Program-made: the position numbers and the translations under genes
NCBI GenBank assembly: GCA_947631675.1
Contig: CANRMG010000093.1
Span: 1 to 7,301, forward strand
Length of the DNA: 7,301 bases
Reading direction: 5' to 3'
Source of the DNA: an uncultured Oscillospiraceae bacterium
GTDB lineage: Bacteria; Bacillota_A; Clostridia; Oscillospirales; Oscillospiraceae
Shown here: positions 1-6,029 of the stretch, in pieces
How the letters are laid out: every line of letters begins with the position of its first letter
Numbering within the stretch: the first letter of the stretch is position 1
Notes under the pieces: model-generated
Databases searched by the model: none
Told to the model about the DNA's origin: nothing
What the model saw: only the letters and a program-made list of their open reading frames with translations

Positions 1-77
1 TCCGCGCCGGCGTTGGTCAGGGCGTTGAAAAGGGTGCTCTTGCCCACGTTGGGCAGGCCCACGATACCTAATTTCAT
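1..77 (-). CDS. ychF: Redox-responsive ATPase/GTPase YchF, N-terminal fragment (cut by window edge)
   Basis: Only the first 25 codons are in the window, and the gene runs off the low-coordinate edge. The visible protein begins [20 protein letters not shown], which carries the P-loop GLPNVGKST at residues 7-15 directly at the N-terminus. That placement and wording are characteristic of YchF (Obg-related TRAFAC family, which prefers ATP over GTP and associates with the ribosome). The ATG at 75-77 is preceded by AAGGAG (positions 90-95 on the plus strand, read on minus) with a 12-nt spacer, slightly long. It lies 109 nt after the aminotransferase stop, so it may be co-transcribed or have its own promoter; I see no convincing promoter in the gap. 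Other Obg/Era-type GTPases share the P-loop, but in most of them it is not at residue 7 in this exact context. Confidence 0.9.
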   Translation of the reverse strand, partial: MKLGIVGLPNVGKSTLFNALTNAGA

Positions 78-154
78 TTCTGCTTCCCGCTCCTTAAAAA
101 GGCTTGATTTATCGGTGCTTCCGGCATTCTCTCCAGTTCAGGGATAACGCCTGT

Positions 155-174
155 ACACCAATTCCACACCAATT
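155..174. repeat. Short tandem direct repeat (ACACCAATT twice, 11-bp period)
   Basis: The nonamer ACACCAATT occurs at 155-163 and again at 166-174, spaced 11 bp start to start, about one helical turn. It lies in the 109-nt gap between the aminotransferase and ychF, roughly 80-100 nt upstream of the ychF start. This spacing is compatible with a tandem protein-binding site, but two copies of nine bases can also be chance. No function can be assigned. Confidence 0.4.
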
Positions 175-186
175 TGGCGCTGACTT

Positions 187-1323
187 TCAGGCGCCCTTTA
201 CGAACCGCTCCAGCCGGTCCAGGCCCTCCTTCAGCTCCCCGTCGGAGTAGCAGTAGCTCATGCGCACATACCCCTCCGTGCCGAAGAACACGCCGGGGAT
301 GAGGCCCACGCCCGCCTCCGCCAGGAGCTTTTTGCAGAAGCTCTTGGAGTCCAGGCCGTACCGGCCGATGGGGATGAACATGTAAAACGCCCCCTCCGGC
401 TCCTGCACCTGCCAGCCCATGTCGGTCAGGCGCTTATATACATAGTCCCGGCGGCGCTTGAATATGGCCCGCACGGGCTCCACGTCGCTTGAAAGCGCCA
501 CGGCGCAGGCCCGCTGCAGGAAGCTGGGCGCGGAGGTGACACAGTACTGGTGGAACACCTGCAGCCGCTCCCGGAGGGGCGCGTCCGCCAGCAGATACCC
601 CAGCCGCCAGCCGGTCATGGCGTAGGGCTTGGAGAAGCTCTGCACCACGATGATCCGGTCCCGCATATCCTGGTACTCGGAGAAGCTGTGGTACTCCCCG
701 GAGTAGACGAGCTCCCTGTAGACGTCGTCGCAGACGACGAAGACGGGCTTGTCCTTCAGCACCTCATGTACCGCGTCCAGGGTGGCCTTCGTATAGATGC
801 AACCGGTGGGGTTGTTGGGCGAGGTGAGGATGATGGCCTTGGTCTTTTCATTGACGGCGGCCTTCAGCTCCGCCGGGTCGATCTGGAAGGCGTTCTTTTC
901 CGTGGGCAGCGCCACAGGCACGCCCCGTGCCAGCCGTACGATGGACTCATAAAGGCCGAAGGCGGGCGTGGGGATCACCACCTGGTCGCCGGGGTTGAGC
1001 ACCGTGAACAGGGATACGAACAGCGCCTCCGTGGCCCCGTCGGTCAGGAGGATCTCATCGGGGCTGTAGGAGAGGCCGTGGGCCCGCTTCTCATAGTCGG
1101 AGATGGCCTGCAGCGTCTCGGGATAGCCGTTGCCGGGGGGATAGTGGGTATCGTTGGCGTCCAGCGCGGCCTTCACCGCCTCCTTCATGGGCTCCGGGGT
1201 ATTCAGGTCCGGCTCCCCCAGGGTGAAGCCGATGGCGCCGGGGGTGGCCCGGACAAGGTATGTGAATTCACGGATGCCGGAAAGCTGCTCCTTGGCGGCC
1301 GCGGTGTTGATGTTCATTTCCAT
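187..1323 (-). CDS. PLP-dependent class I/II aminotransferase (fold type I, aspartate aminotransferase-like)
   Basis: A complete 378-residue cytosolic enzyme of the usual family length. Motifs appear in the expected order: GEPDLNTPEP at 36-45; TDGATEAL at 94-101 (cofactor phosphate region); SPNNPTG at 168-174, with Asn171 facing the cofactor; CDDVYREL at 198-205, with Asp199 as the likely partner of the pyridine nitrogen and Tyr202; SFSKPYAMTGWRLGY at 229-243, with Lys232 as the Schiff-base lysine and Arg240 for the phosphate; and YVRMSY near 352-357, with Arg354 as the likely substrate carboxylate clamp. These residues support an active enzyme transferring an amino group between an amino acid and a 2-oxo acid. 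The substrate cannot be read from sequence. There are two in-frame starts: Met1 (1321-1323) after AAAGGAG with a 10-nt spacer, and Met3 (1315-1317) after AGAGGA with about 8 nt. Both are plausible. It starts 30 nt after the binding-lipoprotein stop with no terminator between them, so it is probably the second gene of that operon. Confidence 0.93.
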   Translation of the reverse strand: MEMNINTAAAKEQLSGIREFTYLVRATPGAIGFTLGEPDLNTPEPMKEAVKAALDANDTHYPPGNGYPETLQAISDYEKRAHGLSYSPDEILLTDGATEALFVSLFTVLNPGDQVVIPTPAFGLYESIVRLARGVPVALPTEKNAFQIDPAELKAAVNEKTKAIILTSPNNPTGCIYTKATLDAVHEVLKDKPVFVVCDDVYRELVYSGEYHSFSEYQDMRDRIIVVQSFSKPYAMTGWRLGYLLADAPLRERLQVFHQYCVTSAPSFLQRACAVALSSDVEPVRAIFKRRRDYVYKRLTDMGWQVQEPEGAFYMFIPIGRYGLDSKSFCKKLLAEAGVGLIPGVFFGTEGYVRMSYCYSDGELKEGLDRLERFVKGA

Positions 1324-1353
1324 TTCCTCTGTGCTCCTTTGTTTTGTTCTCCC

Positions 1354-2988
1354 TCACCCCTCCAGCGGGGCAAGGGCCATATAGGCGTCCACGCTGCCGG
1401 TGCCGAACAGGCCGCCGGCGGCAGTCAGGACCTCGTCATAGCCTGTCCAGCCGTCCTCCCGGACAGCCTGGATGGCGCTGTGATAGCCAAGGATGAGATA
1501 GGGGCTCTCATCATAGACGATCTGCTGGAGCTGTCCGGCTATATCCCGGGCGGCGTCATGGTCCAGCGTCACCTGCAGGCGGCCGAAATTGGACATATAG
1601 TTTTCACTGCTCCAGCCGGTGAGGCTGTTCTCCGAGCCGTAGAACCGCCGGGCGGCGTCCACCATATTGGGGTTTCCCCGCCAGCTGAGCATGCACATGT
1701 CCCAATCGTCATTGGGCCCGCACATGGCCGACACGTCTCCCTCCGCCACCTTGCGGGAAACCTGGACACCCAGCGACGTCAGAGACTCCGTGAGGATCGT
1801 GGCGGCGGAGGAGGACCAGTCATCCAGAGAGCTGGTCACCAGAGTGAGGACAAGGTCGTTGCGGGTGCCGATGTGCTCCAGATGGCCGTCCTGGTTCATG
1901 TCCACATAGCCCATGGAATTGAGGATGGCCCTGGCGGCCTCAAGGTTATAAGTGCGCTGGCCCGCCACATTGTAAAAGTAATCCGTGCCGGGGCTGGCCC
2001 AGGCGCTGCCGGGCATGGCCGCGTCGCCCGCCGCCATAGAGGTGATCCGGGCCCGGTCCAGACAGTACTCCACCATCTGCCGCAGGGACGGCTCCTGGAA
2101 GATGCTGTCGCGGGTGTTGAACCCGATGGCCCATATCTGCGAGCCGGGCAGATAGGTCTGAATCAGCCGCACGCCGGGCACGCTCTGCAGGGTGGTCAGC
2201 TGCACGTCCGTCAGGCCCATGGCCCCGTCCACCTCCGGGTCCGCCGCGGATATGGCCCGGTTGGCGCCGGCGGCCGTGGCGTAGTACACGAACCGCACCT
2301 GGCCCATCTTCGGCGCGCCGCCGAAGTAGTTGGCCCTGGCCCGGAAGGCCCAGCTGATCTCCTGGGGGCCCGTGTCCTCGACGAGGCGGACGAAGGGACC
2401 GGAGCCGATCATCTGGTCGTTGGAGAAATCCGCCATATTGCCGGACACCTCGCCCCAGATATGTCTGGGCAGGATCGGCACGGACAGATACTGCATATCT
2501 CCCTTGATATAGGAGGTGGTGATGATGACGGTATAGTCGTCCGGGCAGCGGATGCCCGTGATGCCGTCAAAGCAGTGGGTATAGGCGTTGTCGCCCCGCA
2601 TGAGCTGGGTGTATGTGAACTCCACGTCGTGGGAGGTGAGAGGCGTGCCGTCGGAGAAGGTCACGTCCTTCCGCAGCCGCAGCGTCCAGGTAAGCTGGTC
2701 GCTGGATGTGCTCCAGTCCTCCACCAGGCAGTTCACCGGCTCCCCGGCGGCGTTGAGCCGCCACAGGGGGTCATAGACCAGCAGAAAGAACTCCTCCGCC
2801 ATGCTGCTGCGGGCGGCGAAGGGATTGAGGCTGTCCGGCTGCTCCGTCACGGCCAGACGGAATTCCGCGCCCTCCTGATAGGCAGCCGGGCCCGGATCGT
2901 CGTCGCCGCAGCCGGTCAGCGCCAGCATCCCAAGGGCCAGGACCAGCGCGGCCAGGCGCCGCCAGATTTTCCGTTTAGATTCCGTCAC
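1354..2988 (-). CDS. ABC transporter family 5 solute-binding lipoprotein (peptide/nickel-type)
   Basis: A 544-residue extracytoplasmic lipoprotein. The N-terminus has basic residues (KRK at 5-7, RR at 10-11), a hydrophobic stretch at 12-24 and the lipobox LTGC with Cys27 as the lipidated residue, so it should be anchored to the outer face of the membrane. The mature part follows the SBP_bac_5 pattern: EQPDSLNPF near 49-57, a WTLRLRKDVTFSDGTPLTSHDVEFTY-like block at 101-126 (the family signature region), IGSGPF at 194-199, LEAARAILNSMGY at 349-361 followed by DMNQDGHLE, and a C-terminal QQIVYDESPYLIL block. The family binds oligopeptides, di-peptides, nickel chelates or sugars and hands them to a membrane permease. 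No permease or ATPase gene lies beside it here. The start is GTG (2986-2988), chosen because it gives a complete signal sequence; the upstream AAAGGCGG is only a modest ribosome binding site. The stop lies 30 nt before the aminotransferase. The ligand is unknown. Confidence 0.9.
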   Translation of the reverse strand: MTESKRKIWRRLAALVLALGMLALTGCGDDDPGPAAYQEGAEFRLAVTEQPDSLNPFAARSSMAEEFFLLVYDPLWRLNAAGEPVNCLVEDWSTSSDQLTWTLRLRKDVTFSDGTPLTSHDVEFTYTQLMRGDNAYTHCFDGITGIRCPDDYTVIITTSYIKGDMQYLSVPILPRHIWGEVSGNMADFSNDQMIGSGPFVRLVEDTGPQEISWAFRARANYFGGAPKMGQVRFVYYATAAGANRAISAADPEVDGAMGLTDVQLTTLQSVPGVRLIQTYLPGSQIWAIGFNTRDSIFQEPSLRQMVEYCLDRARITSMAAGDAAMPGSAWASPGTDYFYNVAGQRTYNLEAARAILNSMGYVDMNQDGHLEHIGTRNDLVLTLVTSSLDDWSSSAATILTESLTSLGVQVSRKVAEGDVSAMCGPNDDWDMCMLSWRGNPNMVDAARRFYGSENSLTGWSSENYMSNFGRLQVTLDHDAARDIAGQLQQIVYDESPYLILGYHSAIQAVREDGWTGYDEVLTAAGGLFGTGSVDAYMALAPLEG

Positions 2989-3016
2989 AGGGCAACCGCC
3001 TTTCCGAAAAATGTCT

Positions 3017-3048
3017 GGAAAAGGGCCGTGGAGATGACCACGGCCCTT
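3017..3048 (-). terminator. Rho-independent terminator after the surface-protein gene
   Basis: A perfect 11-bp inverted repeat, AAGGGCCGTGG (3021-3031) and CCACGGCCCTT (3038-3048), encloses a 6-nt loop. Read on the minus strand the hairpin begins 24 nt after the stop codon of the surface-protein gene and runs into TTTTCC. The stem is strong and GC-rich, but the uninterrupted T run is only four, two of which lie in the stem base, so termination may be incomplete. The next gene begins about 28 nt later. Confidence 0.8.
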
Positions 3049-3072
3049 GCTCGCTATGCGCTTGCGGCCCGA

Positions 3073-5877
3073 TTATCTGCGGCCGCGGTTCTTTTTCGTC
3101 AGCAGGATGATCACGATCGCGAGAGCCGCCACCAGGAGCACCAGGATCGCCACATACAGTCCGATGGGCGTGGTATCGCCGGTCACAGGCGCCGTGGGCC
3201 CCAGGTTGGGCGCAGCGGTCGTGCCGGGAGCGGGCGTGGCGGTGGGCGTCGTGGCCTGGGTGGTGGGGATGGTGCCCTCCACGTTTATGCTCAGATCCAC
3301 AGGATCGCCGCTGGTGAACAGGATGCGGAAGGTGTACCCGCCGTTGGACCAGGCCTGCCAGCGGCTGGCGCCGTTGATCATGGCGGGCAGCAGCGTGATG
3401 GTGCTGCCGTTCACACGGAAGTCGGTGCCGGCGGTGCCGTTGACGTAGTTGTCAGCGCCGAACTTGATCTGCATGCCGGAGGGCACGCGCCCCTCAAAGG
3501 TCAGGGGCAGTTCATTGGCACGGTTCCAGCTCTTGACAGAGGGCGTAGTGGCCGCCGCATCCGCCGCAGACACATGCATCTGCAGGGAGACGGGCGCGTA
3601 GGTGGTGCCGTCGGCGCCGTCGGCAAAGTGGAAGTAGAGATCATAGAGCGTATCGCCCTTCAGGCCGTTCAGGTAGCTGTTCACGAAGGTGACGGTGCTG
3701 CCATTGGTGTTGTAGGTCGTCACGGAGTAGTTGCTGCCCTCGGTCAGGCTCTGCGCCATCTCGCCGTCCACGCAGGCAAGCACGTCAGATACCCTGGCGT
3801 TGGCGAAGCTGATGGACAGGGTGTCGGTGCCGCCGATCTTCCAGGTGCGCATATCGGTGCCGTTCTGGATGCCGGCGTCCTGGGCGTCAGCGGGGCTCAC
3901 ATGCAGGCCCACAGAGATGGGCGCATAGGTGGTGCCATCCGCCGCCGGAGCGAAGGAGAAGGTCACATTGTAGGTGTTATCGGGGGTCAGGCTGTTCAGG
4001 AAGCCCTGGATGAAGGTTACGGTGTTGCCGTTGTCGTCGGCGTTATCGGTCAGCGTGTACTGGGTGCCCTCCGCCAGCGTCTCGGCGGTGACGCCCTCGA
4101 CGCCCGCGGCGACGGTCTGCACCTTGGCGTTGGTAAAGCCGATGACAAGCGCGTCGGTGCCGCCGATCTTCCAGGTACGGGTGTCGGTGCCGTTCTTGAT
4201 GCCCGCGTCCTGATCGGTGGCAGCGGTCTCAGCCGCCTGCTCCCACAGGGCCCGGATGATCACGTCACCGGTCAGATGCATTTCCTCATAGGGCTTATAG
4301 GTGACGCTGGCATCGTCGCCCACCTGCCAGCCGGCAAAGGTCTGGCCCTCGGGGGCGGTGATGAAGGTGTTCTCCGGGAACATCCAATCCATGCCCTCGC
4401 CGATGTCAGCCACGACCTGGGTCAGGTCCTCCGTATTGGCGCAGGTGCCGCCGTTGGGATCGTAGGTGATGGTAGCGTTGACGGCGGTGGGAGCGGCCTC
4501 ATTGGCCGTCCACTCGGCCGCGAAGGTCGCGTCGCCCTCCACGTAGTACTGCGCCCAAACGTCATAGTGTTCGCCGTCCTTGGTCCAGCCGGTAAAGGTG
4601 TAGCCGTCCCGGCTCCAGCCCGCGGGGCAGTCAGGCAGGCCGATGGGCGTGCCGTTGTCCCAGGTGTCCACGATCTGCTCGCCGACAGCGCCCTCGCCGG
4701 GCTGATAGGTGATGTTGAACTGAGGCGTAACAGCGGCGGCCGCCCACTCGGCGTAGACGATCATATCGCCGGACACAGACACGGTATCATAGGGCTGATA
4801 GGAGGCGCCGTTCACGTTCCAGCCAGTGAACTCATAGCCGTCACGGGTGAAGCCGTTCTCCGGCAGCTGCAGGCTGTTGCCCTCGGTGACCTCGCTGGTG
4901 CTCATGGAGCCGTTCTCAGCGCCGCTGCCGTCATAGCTGACGGTGTAGACAGCCGGCGCATAGTCCTGGTTCCACGTAGCGTAGATGATAGTATCGCCGC
5001 TCAGGTAGAGGGAATCGCCGGGCTGATAGGTGGTGCCGCCGATGTTCCAGCCGGCAAAGGTGTAGCCGGTGCAGGTGAAGCCGTTCTCCGGCAGATAGAA
5101 GAGGTTGTCTGCCTGGGCCTCCGTGGCCTCCATGGAGCCGCCGTCGGCGCCGTTGGGATCATAGGTCACGGAATAGACGACCGGCGCGGCAGGCTCCTCA
5201 AAGCTGGGCTCCTCCACGGGGCCGGGCTCCGTCATGGCAACGCTCTCAGGCGCGGCCATGGGCTCGGCCTGCAGGTTGCCCTCCCAGTCCAGGGTGATCT
5301 TGGTGATGGGATAGGCGCTGTCCTTGCCCACGTTGACGGTCTGGGTATAGTCCACGTTGGCGGTGACCATGGTCTGCACGCCGTCGCCCGCGTCGGTGGT
5401 CAGGAACAGGCCAATGCCCGCGCCCTTCACGGCCTCGCCGCCGTTGGCCTTGCCGACCGCGACGACCTTGCCCTCAGCGCCCGCCAGCAGGCCGGACAGC
5501 GTACCGGCGTCCAGCTCCCCGTTGACGCCCACGAGGGTGATCTTGGAGCCATTGGCCTCCAGGGTCATGGGGTCGCCCAGATACAGGAACTCCGTCACAT
5601 CCTCGCCGGGCATGGAAACGGCCATCGCCGCGTCGACGGGATAGGTCTCGGAGAAGACGATGTCCAGAGCGCTGCTCGTACCGTTGCCGGACACGTCCAG
5701 AATATAACCGTTGGTGTACTCACTCTTCAGCGCGGCCAGCTGCTCGTCGCTGAGCGCGTCGCCGTTCACGGCAAGGATGGTGAGCGCGTCCTCCGCCGCA
5801 TGGGCGTTGGCACCAAGGCTCACGACCATGCACAGCAGGATGCCCAGCACCACCAGTGTAGTCCAGGTCTTTCTCAT
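3073..5877 (-). CDS. Large secreted, probably wall-anchored surface protein with InlB_B-like and CBM_X2-like repeats
   Basis: A 934-residue modular protein. The start is the ATG at 5875-5877, because it follows a perfect AGGAGGT with a 9-nt spacer and opens directly into a signal peptide. The frame stays open 23 codons further upstream, but that part overlaps the leader and has no ribosome binding site. Order: signal peptide 1-27 (cleavage near AHA-AED); unrecognised acidic domain about 29-205; Pro/Glu linker 206-233; four InlB_B (Listeria-Bacteroides) repeats at about 236-302, 312-378, 388-456 and 470-545, each with TYDPNG-like opening, GYTFAGW-like core and GD-x-IYAxW ending; two close copies of an X2-like Ig module at 556-665 and 666-774 and a divergent third at 780-868; Thr/Pro/Ala linker 870-895; APVTGD at 896-901, hydrophobic segment 905-926 and basic tail KKNRGRR. 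This suggests sortase or membrane anchoring at the cell surface and adhesion or glycan binding. Function is inferred; the ligand is unknown. It has its own promoter and terminator, so it is probably mainly monocistronic. Confidence 0.88.
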   Translation of the reverse strand: MRKTWTTLVVLGILLCMVVSLGANAHAAEDALTILAVNGDALSDEQLAALKSEYTNGYILDVSGNGTSSALDIVFSETYPVDAAMAVSMPGEDVTEFLYLGDPMTLEANGSKITLVGVNGELDAGTLSGLLAGAEGKVVAVGKANGGEAVKGAGIGLFLTTDAGDGVQTMVTANVDYTQTVNVGKDSAYPITKITLDWEGNLQAEPMAAPESVAMTEPGPVEEPSFEEPAAPVVYSVTYDPNGADGGSMEATEAQADNLFYLPENGFTCTGYTFAGWNIGGTTYQPGDSLYLSGDTIIYATWNQDYAPAVYTVSYDGSGAENGSMSTSEVTEGNSLQLPENGFTRDGYEFTGWNVNGASYQPYDTVSVSGDMIVYAEWAAAAVTPQFNITYQPGEGAVGEQIVDTWDNGTPIGLPDCPAGWSRDGYTFTGWTKDGEHYDVWAQYYVEGDATFAAEWTANEAAPTAVNATITYDPNGGTCANTEDLTQVVADIGEGMDWMFPENTFITAPEGQTFAGWQVGDDASVTYKPYEEMHLTGDVIIRALWEQAAETAATDQDAGIKNGTDTRTWKIGGTDALVIGFTNAKVQTVAAGVEGVTAETLAEGTQYTLTDNADDNGNTVTFIQGFLNSLTPDNTYNVTFSFAPAADGTTYAPISVGLHVSPADAQDAGIQNGTDMRTWKIGGTDTLSISFANARVSDVLACVDGEMAQSLTEGSNYSVTTYNTNGSTVTFVNSYLNGLKGDTLYDLYFHFADGADGTTYAPVSLQMHVSAADAAATTPSVKSWNRANELPLTFEGRVPSGMQIKFGADNYVNGTAGTDFRVNGSTITLLPAMINGASRWQAWSNGGYTFRILFTSGDPVDLSINVEGTIPTTQATTPTATPAPGTTAAPNLGPTAPVTGDTTPIGLYVAILVLLVAALAIVIILLTKKNRGRR
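3076..3192 (-). other. Encoded C-terminal cell-wall sorting-like signal (APVTGD, hydrophobic span, basic tail)
   Basis: Codons 896-934 of the surface protein encode APVTGD, then a hydrophobic run of about 22 residues (IGLYVAILVLLVAALAIVII), then KKNRGRR at the very end. The tripartite layout is that of a sortase substrate. The motif departs from LPXTG in having Ala where Leu is usual but keeps Pro, Thr and Gly; Clostridia are known to use variants such as (S/P)PXTG or NPXTG. If no sortase accepts it, the segment would still act as a single C-terminal membrane anchor. Confidence 0.72.
3274..4212 (-). repeat. Three tandem CBM_X2-like Ig modules, the first two with a 330-bp period
   Basis: Repeat 1 lies at 3883-4212, repeat 2 at 3556-3882 and a divergent third copy at 3274-3540. 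Copies 1 and 2 share the opening QDAGI-x-NGTD-x-RTWKIGGTD and the closing ADGTTYAPxS...HVS block, at a spacing of exactly 110 residues. A 24-bp identical stretch occurs at 3823-3846 and 4153-4176, 330 bp apart, which points to a duplication. All three have the X2-style pattern: a hydrophobic strand, GT/GS-x-Y/F, N-G-N/S-T-V/I-T, F-L-N-x-L or an equivalent, then aromatic-rich strand and a closing strand ending in V. Family naming is from pattern memory. Confidence 0.75.
4243..5172 (-). repeat. Four InlB_B-like (Listeria-Bacteroides) repeats
   Basis: The copies lie at about 4972-5172, 4744-4944, 4510-4716 and 4243-4470. The first two are closest, sharing GSM near their start, LPENGFT, GY-x-F-x-GWN, YQP and SGD-x-I-x-YAxW. 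The third replaces LPENGFT with a LPDCPAGWSRDGY segment, and the fourth carries a longer insert before PENTF. Such beta-grasp modules are common as spacers or stalk units in secreted Gram-positive adhesins and are separated here by short Ala/Thr/Pro linkers. Confidence 0.85.
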
Positions 5878-5885
5878 AAGGCAGT

Positions 5886-5892
5886 ACCTCCT
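5886..5892 (-). promoter_or_regulatory. Ribosome binding site deciding the surface-protein start
   Basis: Read on the minus strand this is AGGAGGT, fully complementary to the anti-Shine-Dalgarno core, with 9 nt to the ATG at 5877. It fixes the start at the methionine that begins the signal peptide and rules against the open in-frame extension up to 5946. Confidence 0.9.
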
Positions 5893-5954
5893 GAATCCAA
5901 GTTTACCAGATCGTGTAATCTTTTTGTTATTAATTGTTATTTCCAACTGGATTC
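5893..5954 (-). promoter_or_regulatory. 5' leader stem-loop ending right against the ribosome binding site
   Basis: In the minus-strand transcript GAATCCAGTT (5954-5945) can pair with AACTTGGATTC (5903-5893), a 10-bp stem with a single bulged T and a 41-nt A-rich loop. The 5' arm begins about at the predicted transcription start, and the 3' arm abuts the AGGAGGT. A stem at the extreme 5' end with the ribosome site just outside could protect the mRNA or tune initiation. The pairing is read from the sequence; the role is inference. Confidence 0.45.
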
Positions 5955-5961
5955 GGTTACA

Positions 5962-5990
5962 ATTCTATCATCAATTCAGGCGGTTGTCAA
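5962..5990 (-). promoter_or_regulatory. Sigma-A-type promoter of the surface-protein gene
   Basis: On the minus strand, TTGACA (5985-5990, a perfect -35) is followed by a 17-bp spacer and TAGAAT (5962-5967, one mismatch to TATAAT). TGA directly before the -10 makes it an extended -10. Upstream to the MATE stop the DNA is A/T-tract rich, resembling an UP element. Transcription should begin near 5955, giving a leader of about 78 nt. This looks like a strong housekeeping promoter. Confidence 0.87.
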
Positions 5991-6029
5991 CGAGTGATTC
6001 TGAATATTTTTTGAAATAATAGAATTTTT

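Noticed and set aside
176..195. Hairpin GGCGC/GCGCC spanning the aminotransferase stop codon as a terminator
   Set aside because: The stem is bulged, includes the stop codon and is not followed by a T run on the minus strand, so it does not qualify as an intrinsic terminator.
5878..5946. 23-codon N-terminal extension of the surface protein
   Set aside because: The frame is open, but it overlaps the leader, lacks a ribosome binding site and would bury the signal peptide. The ATG at 5877 has a perfect AGGAGGT.
550..5997. 1815-residue open frame on the plus strand
   Set aside because: It begins with GTG inside the aminotransferase gene, runs antisense to three well-supported genes in matching codon register, and its translation is low-complexity, rich in Gly, His, Val and Arg with no recognisable domain. 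Codon bias of the real genes explains it.
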